A stretch of DNA of 64,000 bases, taken from assembly GCA_022823505.1 (NCBI GenBank), contig JAJEIA010000118.1, positions 1 to 64,000 on the forward strand, written 5' to 3'. Shown piece by piece: positions 1-8,840 of this stretch (within the stretch, counting starts at the first letter, position 1; each line of letters starts with the position of its first letter). Made by a program: the position numbers and the translations under genes. Below the pieces are notes generated by a model. The model saw nothing but the letters and a program-made list of their open reading frames with translations. It ran no database searches and had not been told where the DNA came from. This DNA comes from Dehalococcoidia bacterium. Its GTDB lineage: Bacteria > Chloroflexota > Dehalococcoidia > Lucifugimonadales > UBA3495.

Positions 1-500
1 GCGTCGAGGAGGGCCTGTTCCTGACCCGTTTCGCCTCCCGCGTGACCGTGCTGGAGGTGGGCGACCGGCTGCGCGCGAGCCAGGTGCTGCAGGAGAAGGC
101 GGCCGCGCACCCCAAGATGGACGTTCGGCTCAACGCCACCGTGCGCGAGTTTCGCGGCGACGGACGGCTGTCGTCGGTCCTGGTGGAGGACCTCATCACG
201 GGCGAACAGGAGGAACTGCATCCCGCGGGTGTGTTCGTCTTCATCGGGCTTGATCCCAATACGGCGTTCCTGGCCGACACCGTCGAGTTGGACCAACGGG
301 GGTTCATCGTCACGGGAGCGGGGCCACGTTCCGGGTCAATGGAGACCAACCGCCACGGTATTTTCGCCGCCGGCGACGCCCGGGCCGGCAGCACCAAGCA
401 GGTTGCCACGGCGGTAGGCGAAGGGGCCGCCGCCCTGATCGGCATCCGCGCCCACATGGAGGAGGAGATCCGCAACCGGGGGTATCGGGGAGACGACTGA
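1..500 (+). CDS. trxB: Thioredoxin reductase / FAD-dependent pyridine nucleotide-disulfide oxidoreductase, C-terminal part (5' truncated by window edge)
   Basis: Frame open from the window start; VFVFIGLDPNT, GIFAAGDARAGSTKQVATAVGEGAAA motifs typical of TrxB C-termini. Confidence 0.8.
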   Translation, partial: VEEGLFLTRFASRVTVLEVGDRLRASQVLQEKAAAHPKMDVRLNATVREFRGDGRLSSVLVEDLITGEQEELHPAGVFVFIGLDPNTAFLADTVELDQRGFIVTGAGPRSGSMETNRHGIFAAGDARAGSTKQVATAVGEGAAALIGIRAHMEEEIRNRGYRGDD

Positions 501-546
501 AAGGGCCGAGAAGTGTATCCCGGCCCTCACATGGGCAACGCAAAGG

Positions 547-568
547 GGCGACCGAATGGCCGCCCCAA
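547..568 (-). terminator. Hairpin 3' of small ORF A
   Basis: On the minus strand GGGGCGGCC-ATTC-GGTCGCCCC then TTTG; near-identical hairpin follows small ORF B. Confidence 0.5.
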
Positions 569-591
569 TCGTTGCGATCCGTGGCTGAGGT

Positions 592-801
592 TTATCCCTC
601 AGGCACGAAGCTGTAGTAGCGCACGCCGGCCATGGGGATGCCGTAACCGAAGCTGAATACCCGGGCCTCGCGCTTTTCTGCCGGGGCGGCGGAGCCGAAC
701 TCGTTCAACGTCTCGGCCATGTCCTGTTCCACCTGCTCGCGCAGCAATCCGGGCTGGCGGCGTGCCGCTTCTGTAATCAGGCGTTCATTTGCAGTAACCA
801 T
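592..801 (-). CDS. Small protein A (69 aa), C-terminus GYGIPMAGVRYYSFVPEG
   Basis: ATG at 801 preceded by GGAGGAAAACGACG; similar at both ends to small ORF B; consensus-like promoter upstream. Confidence 0.75.
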   Translation of the reverse strand: MVTANERLITEAARRQPGLLREQVEQDMAETLNEFGSAAPAEKREARVFSFGYGIPMAGVRYYSFVPEG

Positions 802-853
802 CGTCGTTTTCCTCCTTGCGCCAATATTGGTATGCAGACTTGATATAGTTCGT

Positions 854-882
854 ATCATACCGATTTATGCTATATTTGTCAA
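854..882 (-). promoter_or_regulatory. Sigma70-type promoter for small ORF A
   Basis: Minus strand TTGACA (882-877), 17 nt spacer, TATGAT (859-854). Confidence 0.7.
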
Positions 883-907
883 TATGCCCCGGAAAGGCAA
901 AACAATT

Positions 908-929
908 GGGGCGACCGGTTGGCCGCCCC
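908..929 (-). terminator. Hairpin 3' of small ORF B
   Basis: Minus strand GGGGCGGCC-AACC-GGTCGCCCC then AATTGTTTTG. Confidence 0.5.
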
Positions 930-960
930 GAGCGCATCACCGCGCCGTGTCGCTTCGCCG

Positions 961-1182
961 CTACGTCTCCGGCGCGAAGCTGTAATACCGCACCCCGGCC
1001 ATCGGTATGCCGTACACCAGGGTCGGCGGGGACATGCGGCAAGCGCGCTCAGGCGCGATCTCTTCCTTGTGGGCCCCAAACTCGGTCAGCGCTTCAGCCA
1101 GATCCCGTTCCACTTGCTCGGTCAACAACCCGGTGACTTGCTCTTCATCTACGGTGACTAGACGTTCCTTGACGGTAACCAT
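961..1182 (-). CDS. Small protein B (73 aa), C-terminus VYGIPMAGVRYYSFAPET
   Basis: ATG at 1182 with upstream AGGAGG; paralogous to small ORF A. Confidence 0.75.
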   Translation of the reverse strand: MVTVKERLVTVDEEQVTGLLTEQVERDLAEALTEFGAHKEEIAPERACRMSPPTLVYGIPMAGVRYYSFAPET

Positions 1183-1238
1183 CGCTCCTAGCCTCCTGTA
1201 CTTGTGTCGCCTCCGCATCATGATCTGCAATTTTGGTT

Positions 1239-1267
1239 ATCATAATCGGTAATAAGGCCGATGTCAA
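1239..1267 (-). promoter_or_regulatory. Sigma70-type promoter for small ORF B
   Basis: Minus strand TTGACA (1267-1262), 17 nt spacer, TATGAT (1244-1239). Confidence 0.7.
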
Positions 1268-1332
1268 GCCTCAAGCCTCAAGGCTAACGTCGCGGTTGGG
1301 GGCCCATTGACCGGCTCAGGTGACCGGCGAGG

Positions 1333-2538
1333 TCATTCCATGCTCCGTATCCGGGGAGCCCCCAGGGTTGCCGCGACATTGATGGCCACCAGAGCCGCGC
1401 CGTTGATGAGCAGCGCCCTCGGAGCGCCGACGAACCCGGCCAACGCTCCCACTCCGACGTGTCCCACCGGAGCGAATCCAACGCTGAGCACCCAGGAACC
1501 CATGGCCCGGCCACGCTCTTCGTCGGGCACGAGGTCCTGCATCAAGGTCTTGTACAACGTGTCCACGGCCATGGCGCAGGCGTTGACGAACAGCAGTACC
1601 GCCATGAAGGTGTAGATGTTCACCGACAGCGAGAAGGCCATCAGCCCGCCGCCGAATCCCAGGGCCGTGGCCAGCGTCAGCCACCCCTTTTTCCCAGTGG
1701 TGCCCAGGCCGGCCAGGATCCACAGGCCCAGCAGCCCTCCCGCCTGACGCCCGGCAGTCATAACGCCCAGACCCGTCGGCCCCACGTGCAGTACGTCCTT
1801 GGCGAATACGGGAAACAGGGTCATGTGTGTGAAGCCCAGCACCTCGGTGGTTGCGGTGAGGAACATGAGCATCAACAGGATGGGATACTCGCGCACCAGC
1901 CGGGCATAACTCCTCAAGTTGGCCAGGACTGATTCCGACGACGCACGCAGTGAACGTCCCTCGTTGTCGATCAGCAGGGTGGCGCCGGCAGAGGCCGCGT
2001 AGAAAGCGGCGGAGGCGATGAATTGCCAACCCGGGCCAACCAGGTCGATCATGGCGCCGGACACGAGGGACCCGATGATACCGCCACCCTGCATCGCCAT
2101 GGCAGCCAAGGCCAGCCCGTTGAGCGCCAGGCCGGATCCCACGATGTCGTAGGTAAATGCCTGCCGGATGGTGATGGTGAAGGCCAGCATGCTGCCGAGG
2201 GCGGTCACCAGGGCAATCAATGCCCAGACGTTGACAAAACCCTGGAGCAGCATCAGCCCCATCAGCAGCGCGACTGCCGAAGCCGCCAGAGTCCCGACCC
2301 GCAGCAGGGTCCGTCGAGACCACCGGTCCGCGATGGCTCCGGATAACATGCCCAGCACGAAAAAGGGCAACATCCGGGCGGCCGCTGCGACGCCCACCAT
2401 GAACTCCGAGCCAGTGAGCTCGTAGATGAGCCAGCCCACGGAGACCTGCTCCATCCCTGTGGCCAACGAGTAGAAGGCCGTTGATGCCCAGAGCAGGCGA
2501 AAGTCCTTGGTGCGGAGGGAGGCCGCCCAGTTCCACAT
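1333..2538 (-). CDS. MFS transporter
   Basis: Multi-TM protein, LRTKDFRLLWASTAFYSLATGMEQVSVGWLIYELTGS; AIADRWSRRTLL loop typical of MFS; start set at internal MWNWAASLR. Confidence 0.85.
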   Translation of the reverse strand: MWNWAASLRTKDFRLLWASTAFYSLATGMEQVSVGWLIYELTGSEFMVGVAAAARMLPFFVLGMLSGAIADRWSRRTLLRVGTLAASAVALLMGLMLLQGFVNVWALIALVTALGSMLAFTITIRQAFTYDIVGSGLALNGLALAAMAMQGGGIIGSLVSGAMIDLVGPGWQFIASAAFYAASAGATLLIDNEGRSLRASSESVLANLRSYARLVREYPILLMLMFLTATTEVLGFTHMTLFPVFAKDVLHVGPTGLGVMTAGRQAGGLLGLWILAGLGTTGKKGWLTLATALGFGGGLMAFSLSVNIYTFMAVLLFVNACAMAVDTLYKTLMQDLVPDEERGRAMGSWVLSVGFAPVGHVGVGALAGFVGAPRALLINGAALVAINVAATLGAPRIRSME

Positions 2539-2844
2539 GCCTTTCACAGGCCCCGAATGATACACCCGCCAGCCGTCAGCCCCAATTGTGCGGGCAGCCG
2601 GATTGTCACCGGGATTGCGTGGCCTCACGCGTACCCAGTTACGTGTGAACTGCCATAGGGAGCGAAGCGCGGCATTCTCGAGGGGCGGAAGAACGCGGCT
2701 GCAGGAACGAGATCGCCGCGTGGCCGCGCTCCTCGCGATGACACAATGGGTACGGGTGAGATTGCGTGGCCGATTGCAGCGCCGTTTTACCAGCCGTTAC
2801 GGATGTTGTACACTTACCCCACCCTCCATTAGGCAGGCCTCTAC

Positions 2845-3885
2845 GTGGCGCAAGTTACCGTAATCGGCACCGGACTCATCGGCACCTCCCTGGGCCTGGC
2901 CCTCCGCGGATCCAGTCTGCGGAACCTCACTGTAGTCGGGACCGACGCCGACAGCGCGGCCCGTTCCGGCGCGCAACGGCGCGACGCCTTCGACCGAGTG
3001 GAAGGCCGCCTGGGCAACGCCATAGCGGAAGCCGACATCATTGTCCTGGCCACCCCGGTGCTGGCCATGCGGGATCTCCTGGAAGGCATGGCCGACTACC
3101 TGCCCGAGGGTTGCGTCGTCACCGACGTGGGCAGCACCAAGACGCAGGTGCTCCAGTGGGCTGACGAATTCCTGCCCGACTCGGTGGACTTTGTTGGCGG
3201 GCATCCCATGGCGGGACGCGAGACGCCCGGGCCGGAGAACGCCGACGGGACGATGTTCGCCGGCAAGCCCTACTGCGTCATCCCCAGCCCCCGGGCCAGC
3301 GAGCGCGCCGTGGGTGAAATATCCACGCTGGCCGAGGCCGTGGGCGGCGTGCCCTACTACATCAGCGTGAACGAGCACGACAGCTTCGTCGCCGCGGTGA
3401 GCCATCTGCCTTTCGTCCTGTCCACCGCACTGGTCGGCTGCACCAGCAAGTCCGCCAACTGGTCCGACATCGGGCAACTGGCCTCGTCCGGGTACCGCGA
3501 CATCACCCGCCTCGCCTCCGGCGACCCGGTGATGCACCGTGACATCTGCGTCAGCAACGCGCAGCCCATCGTTGCCTGGATCGACGCGTTTATACGGGAG
3601 CTCTACGAATACCGTAAGCTCCTGGATACCGACGGCGAACCACCCGACACCGACGCCGTCGGTACTCTTTTTGAGGATGCCCGCCTGGCCCGCAACAAGT
3701 GGATGGCCGGGGAGGTCAACCCACGCGCCCGCGAGTTGGAAAACACGCCCGAATACCCGACATTCAGCCAGTCCATGGGCCAGATGTTCCTGGGCGGCTT
3801 CGCCGACCGCGCCCGGCGCATGATGACGGGGGGTCCGCCCAATGACCGTCGAGGCAACGACCGCGACTCCGGGAACCGGCGCTGA
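2845..3885 (+). CDS. tyrA: Prephenate dehydrogenase
   Basis: VTVIGTGLIGTSLGLALRGSS, TDVGSTKTQVLQWA, FVGGHPMAGRETPGPENA motifs; adjacent to aroA. Confidence 0.9.
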   Translation: MAQVTVIGTGLIGTSLGLALRGSSLRNLTVVGTDADSAARSGAQRRDAFDRVEGRLGNAIAEADIIVLATPVLAMRDLLEGMADYLPEGCVVTDVGSTKTQVLQWADEFLPDSVDFVGGHPMAGRETPGPENADGTMFAGKPYCVIPSPRASERAVGEISTLAEAVGGVPYYISVNEHDSFVAAVSHLPFVLSTALVGCTSKSANWSDIGQLASSGYRDITRLASGDPVMHRDICVSNAQPIVAWIDAFIRELYEYRKLLDTDGEPPDTDAVGTLFEDARLARNKWMAGEVNPRARELENTPEYPTFSQSMGQMFLGGFADRARRMMTGGPPNDRRGNDRDSGNRR

Positions 3886-4027
3886 CCGGTCAGCGTTTCG
3901 GCCACGGTTTCGCCCGACCGTTATCCCTGCTTTGGCCGGAGCCGACGTTCACCGGGTCGGCAACATCCTGTAAATCCTGTTCATCTAAACCCTGTTCATC
4001 GATGTGAGAAAAACCGGAGGAACGCAG

Positions 4028-5326
4028 GTGGAACAGATCATTCGCAGCCCCGAACGCCTGGTCGGTTCCCTGGCCGTGCCCGGCGACAAGTCGGTGTCCC
4101 ACCGTTCGCTGATCCTCAACGCCATCGCCAACGGGACGGCCACCGTGACCGGCCTCTCCGACGGCGCCGACGTGCAATCCACTGCGGCCTGCCTGCGCGC
4201 CATGGGCGTGTCCATCGACCCGCTGGACGAGCCCGGGAGCTTTCGCGTCACCGGGCCGGGTCCGAACCTGGACGAACCCAGCGACCTGCTGGACGCCGGC
4301 AACAGCGGCACATCCATGCGGCTGCTGTCGGGTCTTCTGGCCAGCCAGGACTTTCTATCGGTGCTTTCCGGCGACGGATCGTTGCGCTCCCGGCCCATGG
4401 GTCGCATCGTCCAACCCTTGCAGCAGATGGGCGCGTCGATCATGGGCCGCGGCGGGAATACGCTGGCTCCGCTGGCCATTCGTGGCGGCAGCCTGCGCTC
4501 CATCGAGTACGAAATGCCGGTGGCCAGTGCGCAGGTGAAGTCGTGCCTGATGCTGGCCGGCCTCGCGGCGTCGGGACCCACCGTGCTGCACCAGCCGGCG
4601 CTGTCCCGCGACCACACCGAGCGCATGATGTCTGCCATGGGGGCGAGGGTCGAATCCGATGGCCTGGCGCTGACCCTGCATCCCGCCGAGTTGCAGGCCG
4701 TGGACGTGGCAGTTCCCGGTGACATCTCGTCTGCGGCCTTCTGGATGGTCGCCGGCTTGATCCACCCCAACGCGCGGGTCACCATCACCGGCGTGGGGCT
4801 CAACCCCAGCCGTGCCGGGATCATCGACGCGCTGCAGATGATGGGCGCCGGTGATTCGCTGCGCCTGGAAAACGAGCGGGTGGAGGGCGGCGAGCCGGTG
4901 GCCGACGTCGTGGCATCTTCAGCAAGCCTCAATGGCATCGACCTGGGTGGCGAGATCATACCGATCATGATCGACGAACTGCCGGTGCTGGCGGTGGCCG
5001 CCTGCTTCGCCGAGGGCGATACCGTCATCCGCGACGCCGCCGAGCTGCGCGTCAAGGAGTCGGACCGCATCGCCACCACGGTGTCAGAGCTGACCCGTTT
5101 GGGCGGCAGCCTGGAGCCTCGGGAAGACGGGATGGTTATCCACGGGGTGGGCCGGCTCACGGGCGCCGAAGTCGAGAGCCACGGCGACCACCGGCTGGCG
5201 ATGTCCATGGCGGTGGCCGGCCTGGCCGCTTCCGGCGAGACGACCATCCACGGCGCCGAGGACGCGTCGGTGTCCTATCCGGTCTTCTGGGAGCACCTGG
5301 CCAGCCTGGTTGGCGACGGCGAATAG
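4028..5326 (+). CDS. aroA: 3-phosphoshikimate 1-carboxyvinyltransferase (EPSP synthase)
   Basis: GSLAVPGDKSVSHRSLIL, LDAGNSGTSMRLLSGLL, LRVKESDRIA; GTG start with upstream GGAGG. Confidence 0.95.
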   Translation: MEQIIRSPERLVGSLAVPGDKSVSHRSLILNAIANGTATVTGLSDGADVQSTAACLRAMGVSIDPLDEPGSFRVTGPGPNLDEPSDLLDAGNSGTSMRLLSGLLASQDFLSVLSGDGSLRSRPMGRIVQPLQQMGASIMGRGGNTLAPLAIRGGSLRSIEYEMPVASAQVKSCLMLAGLAASGPTVLHQPALSRDHTERMMSAMGARVESDGLALTLHPAELQAVDVAVPGDISSAAFWMVAGLIHPNARVTITGVGLNPSRAGIIDALQMMGAGDSLRLENERVEGGEPVADVVASSASLNGIDLGGEIIPIMIDELPVLAVAACFAEGDTVIRDAAELRVKESDRIATTVSELTRLGGSLEPREDGMVIHGVGRLTGAEVESHGDHRLAMSMAVAGLAASGETTIHGAEDASVSYPVFWEHLASLVGDGE

Positions 5327-5333
5327 ACCGGCG

Positions 5334-5963
5334 ATGGTTGGCTCGTCCGAGCTGCCGCAGGCCAGCCCGGCGCCACCGCTGCTGGTGGTCATTTCCGGCC
5401 CGTCGGCGTCGGGCAAGAGTTCGGTGGTATCGGGCCTGCGCCAACTGGAACGGCCCTGGCATTTCGCCGTAACGGCCACCACCCGTCCCAAACGCTCGGG
5501 TGAGGTGGACGGCAGGGACTATATCTTCCTGGACGTGGAAACGTTCCTCCGGATGCGCGAGCGGGACGAGCTGCTCGAATCGGCCCAGGTCTATGACCGA
5601 TGGTACGGCGTGCCCCGCCGGCAGGTACGCGACCCACTGATAGCCGGCAAAGACGTTATACTGGGAATAGACGTGCAGGGCGCCGCCACCATCCGCCAGA
5701 TCGCGCCGGAGGCACTCTCCATCTTTGTCATGCCCGCCAGCCTGGACGAATTGGAAACCCGTCTATCAGCTCGGGGTACCGAGGATGAAGCCGAGATGCA
5801 GCGGCGCCTGGACGAAGCCACCACGGAGCTGGGGCGCATTGGCGAATTTGACTACCGGGTGGTGAACCGCAACGGACAACTTGACACGACGGTGCGGGAA
5901 GTGGATGCCATCATCGCCGCCGAGAAGTGCCGGGTGAACCCGCGTTTGGTTCAGTTCCTCTAG
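5334..5963 (+). CDS. gmk: Guanylate kinase
   Basis: VVISGPSASGKSSVV P-loop, VTATTRPKRSGEVDGRDYIFL; start could be 5310 or 5334. Confidence 0.92.
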   Translation: MVGSSELPQASPAPPLLVVISGPSASGKSSVVSGLRQLERPWHFAVTATTRPKRSGEVDGRDYIFLDVETFLRMRERDELLESAQVYDRWYGVPRRQVRDPLIAGKDVILGIDVQGAATIRQIAPEALSIFVMPASLDELETRLSARGTEDEAEMQRRLDEATTELGRIGEFDYRVVNRNGQLDTTVREVDAIIAAEKCRVNPRLVQFL

Positions 5964-5976
5964 GCCGGAGAACAGA

Positions 5977-6864
5977 ATGACGACACAGACCGAAACACCA
6001 TTGCGCCCCCGCCTGCCCGACTGGCTGAAGGTTCGCATGCCCGGCGGCCCGCGCTACATCGAGCTGAAACAGCTCATGCGGGACAGCCAGTTGCACACCG
6101 TGTGCGAGGAAGCCCACTGCCCGAACATCGGAGAGTGCTGGGAGCGTTCGGCGGCCACCTTCATGATCCTGGGTGACATCTGCACCCGCGCCTGCGCCTA
6201 CTGCGCCGTCACCACCGGTCGACCTGGCACGCTGGATCTGGGCGAGCCCTTCCGCCTGGCAGCCACGGTCAAGCGCATGGGCTTGCAGTACTGCGTGATC
6301 ACATCGGTCAACCGGGACGACCTGCCCGACGGCGGAGCCGGCATCTTCTCGGCCTGCATCAAGCAGGTGCGCGCGGCCGTTCCAGGCTGCCGGGTGGAGG
6401 TCCTGATCCCGGACTTCGACGGCAACCCGGATGCGCTGGCGAAAGTGGTCGCGGCGCAGCCGCAGGTGTTGAACCACAACATCGAGTCGGTGGAGCGCGT
6501 GTTCCGCCGGGTGCGCCCCAAGGGGGATTACCGGCAGTCGCTGGAGTTGCTGCGGCAAGTCAAGGAACTTGACCCCGACATGCCCACCAAGTCGGGCATC
6601 ATCGTGGGCATGGGTGAGACTGTGGGTGAGGTCAAGCAGACCATGGCCGACCTGCGTGCGGTGGACTGCGACCTGCTCACCATCGGGCAGTACCTGCGCC
6701 CGTCAATCAAGCACATCAAGATTGATCGCTTCTACACGCCGGCCGAGTTCGAGGAACTGCGGGAGGCGGGGGAGGCCATGGGCTTCAAGCACGTTGCGTC
6801 GGGTCCGCTGGTCCGGTCGTCATATCATGCCGACGAGCAGCACGACGCGGCGACGGAACCATGA
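5977..6864 (+). CDS. lipA: Lipoyl synthase
   Basis: CEEAHCPNIGECW and CTRACAYCAV cysteine motifs, TKSGIIVGMGET, TIGQYLRPS. Confidence 0.95.
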   Translation: MTTQTETPLRPRLPDWLKVRMPGGPRYIELKQLMRDSQLHTVCEEAHCPNIGECWERSAATFMILGDICTRACAYCAVTTGRPGTLDLGEPFRLAATVKRMGLQYCVITSVNRDDLPDGGAGIFSACIKQVRAAVPGCRVEVLIPDFDGNPDALAKVVAAQPQVLNHNIESVERVFRRVRPKGDYRQSLELLRQVKELDPDMPTKSGIIVGMGETVGEVKQTMADLRAVDCDLLTIGQYLRPSIKHIKIDRFYTPAEFEELREAGEAMGFKHVASGPLVRSSYHADEQHDAATEP

Positions 6865-6934
6865 ATTTAGCTTTCATTACGTCTCCCAGAGTATTAGGTC
6901 ACGACGGCCCGAAGACCACCGTGCGTGAGGCAAA

Positions 6935-7114
6935 ATGATGGAAACGTTCATATTGTACTTCGCGGCGATAGGAATGGTGGTGGGAGCGCTCATGTTGCTG
7001 GGCAGTGTCGGGGCGCTGCTGTACGTGGTTTTCTTCCGTGGCAGGGGTTCCCATGGAGCCTCGCCTGGTTCCCACGTCGCCACTAACAACCCGTCTGGGC
7101 GTGGGGGCGCATGA
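6935..7114 (+). CDS. Small membrane protein (59 aa)
   Basis: MMETFILYFAAIGMVVGALMLLGSVGALLYVVFFRGRG; overlaps the next ORF by ATGA. Confidence 0.55.
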   Translation: MMETFILYFAAIGMVVGALMLLGSVGALLYVVFFRGRGSHGASPGSHVATNNPSGRGGA

Positions 7115-7353
7115 GTGACCGCGCTATCGTCGCGGGTCTGGTGATAGCGGCGCTGTTTGCCTTGATAATCTTGGCTGGCAGTGCCCTTGTATGGTTGGCC
7201 GCAGTGGGTGGCCACCAGCCAACTCCGGCCCAAGAGACGCTGATAGCTTTGGCGGACTGGACGGCGAAGGCTGCGGTAGGCGCCCTGCTCGGCTTCGTGG
7301 GTGGTGTGGGCCTGGCGCGGCGTAATGGCGGGATGGAAACAGAAAGCATGTAG
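7111..7353 (+). CDS. Small membrane protein (80 aa)
   Basis: Two predicted TM stretches; translationally coupled to the preceding ORF. Confidence 0.55.
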   Translation: MSDRAIVAGLVIAALFALIILAGSALVWLAAVGGHQPTPAQETLIALADWTAKAAVGALLGFVGGVGLARRNGGMETESM

Positions 7354-7427
7354 CGCCGAACAATACGCGCTCGCTTCGCCGGCACTTATGACTGATATGA
7401 CCGCATCAAGCCTACGAAAGTGTAATC

Positions 7428-7805
7428 ATGGCTGGTACACCTCACATCGCCAACGAAGACGATTACAACCGTGCTTTGGCACGTTTGGGGGAAATTCTTC
7501 GAGCCGACCTCGGGACGCCGGAGCGTGACGAGCGCGATCTTTTGATTGACCAGCTCGAAGCGTACGAGGAACAACGCAATCACGTTGACTTGCCGAGCGT
7601 TCCGGCAGCCATAGAGTTCCACATGAGACGCCTGGGCCTCACCCCAGAGGACCTCGCTCCCCTGGTGGGCAGCAGGAAAGCGGCAGCGGCAGTGCTATCG
7701 GGCCAAATGGACATCACCATGCCCATGGCCCGTGCACTGCACAAGCATTGGGGAATTCCTGCCGAGGTCCTGTTGCAAGAGCCAGTGAACCGGCCCGAGC
7801 AGTAG
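7428..7805 (+). CDS. HigA-like antitoxin / HTH transcriptional regulator
   Basis: IEFHMRRLGLTPEDLAPLVGSRKAAAAVLSGQMDITMPMARALHKHWGIPAEVLL resembles the HigA (COG5499) HTH. Confidence 0.75.
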   Translation: MAGTPHIANEDDYNRALARLGEILRADLGTPERDERDLLIDQLEAYEEQRNHVDLPSVPAAIEFHMRRLGLTPEDLAPLVGSRKAAAAVLSGQMDITMPMARALHKHWGIPAEVLLQEPVNRPEQ

Positions 7806-7885
7806 ATCACGGAACGGGCGAGTACCTGGGGCGCGCAGGCGGCCTGGAGATCGCCTCGTATAGCCGGTGGATCCGGCCAATTGGC

Positions 7886-8791
7886 CTAATCCTTTCCCCA
7901 ACCCACTGTTATAACCTCGCGGAACTGTCGCATGGCCTCGATGTGCTGGTCCACCGAGCTCAGGGGGCCACGGCGGGCTTCGGCCATGACGTGGGTGCCA
8001 CCCAGCGATTGCCAGCCTTCCACCTCAGCCAGCCATTCCTCCGGCGACTTGTCGGGCATGCGGATGCGTCCGGCCAGGCCGACGTCAGAGGGCTGTCGAC
8101 CCGCCTCGGCGATGTAGGTCTGCATCTTGTCCAGCACGCCTTTGGCGGTATCGCCGGGCGGGAAGCTGGGGAACCATCCGTCGCCCATGCGGGCGATGCG
8201 GCGCAGGACCACGTCGCGGGGGACCGGCCCGGCAGAGCCGCCGGCCCCGAACCACACTGGTATGGGCCGCTGCACCGGCAGCGGCTTGATGCCGGCCGAG
8301 CGTACCGAGTGCCAGCGGCCCTCGAAGTCCACGACCTCCTGGGTCCACAGGGCCCGCATGAGGTCGATCTGCTCCTCGGAACGGATGCCACGGTTGGTGA
8401 AGTCCTCGCCCAGGGCCTCAAACTCCACGTGGTTCCAGCCCACGCCGATGCCCAAGGTCAGCCGCCCGCCGCTGAGCACGTCGATCTCGGCGGCCTGCTT
8501 GGCCACCAGGGCGGTCTGCCGCTGGGGCAGGATCAGGATGCCGGTGATCAGGCGGATTTTGGTCGTCAGCGCGGCGATGAACGCCAGGGTGGTGAGCGAC
8601 TCGTGGATCACGCTGTGGTGCGTGTAGTAGCTGCCGCGGACGTGGTCATGGTGCGCCGGGTCAGCGCCAAGCACGTGGTCGGCGATGAACAGGTAATCGA
8701 ACTCCATGCCCTCCACCGCCTCCACATAGTCGCGGATGGCGACCGGGTCGGGGCCGATCTCGGTTTGCGGGAAGATTGCGCCGATCTGCAT
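7886..8791 (-). CDS. LLM class F420/FMN-dependent oxidoreductase
   Basis: MQIGAIFPQTEIGPDPVAIRDYVEAVE, RQTALVAKQAAEIDVLSGGRLTLGIGVGWN. Confidence 0.88.
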   Translation of the reverse strand: MQIGAIFPQTEIGPDPVAIRDYVEAVEGMEFDYLFIADHVLGADPAHHDHVRGSYYTHHSVIHESLTTLAFIAALTTKIRLITGILILPQRQTALVAKQAAEIDVLSGGRLTLGIGVGWNHVEFEALGEDFTNRGIRSEEQIDLMRALWTQEVVDFEGRWHSVRSAGIKPLPVQRPIPVWFGAGGSAGPVPRDVVLRRIARMGDGWFPSFPPGDTAKGVLDKMQTYIAEAGRQPSDVGLAGRIRMPDKSPEEWLAEVEGWQSLGGTHVMAEARRGPLSSVDQHIEAMRQFREVITVGWGKD

Positions 8792-8840
8792 TGGAACCTC
8801 TTTGAGTTGTAAATCGATGGGCAGGATGAACAGGATTTGG

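Noticed and set aside
3985-5247. 420-aa minus-strand ORF over aroA
   Set aside because: Antisense shadow of a confidently identified aroA.
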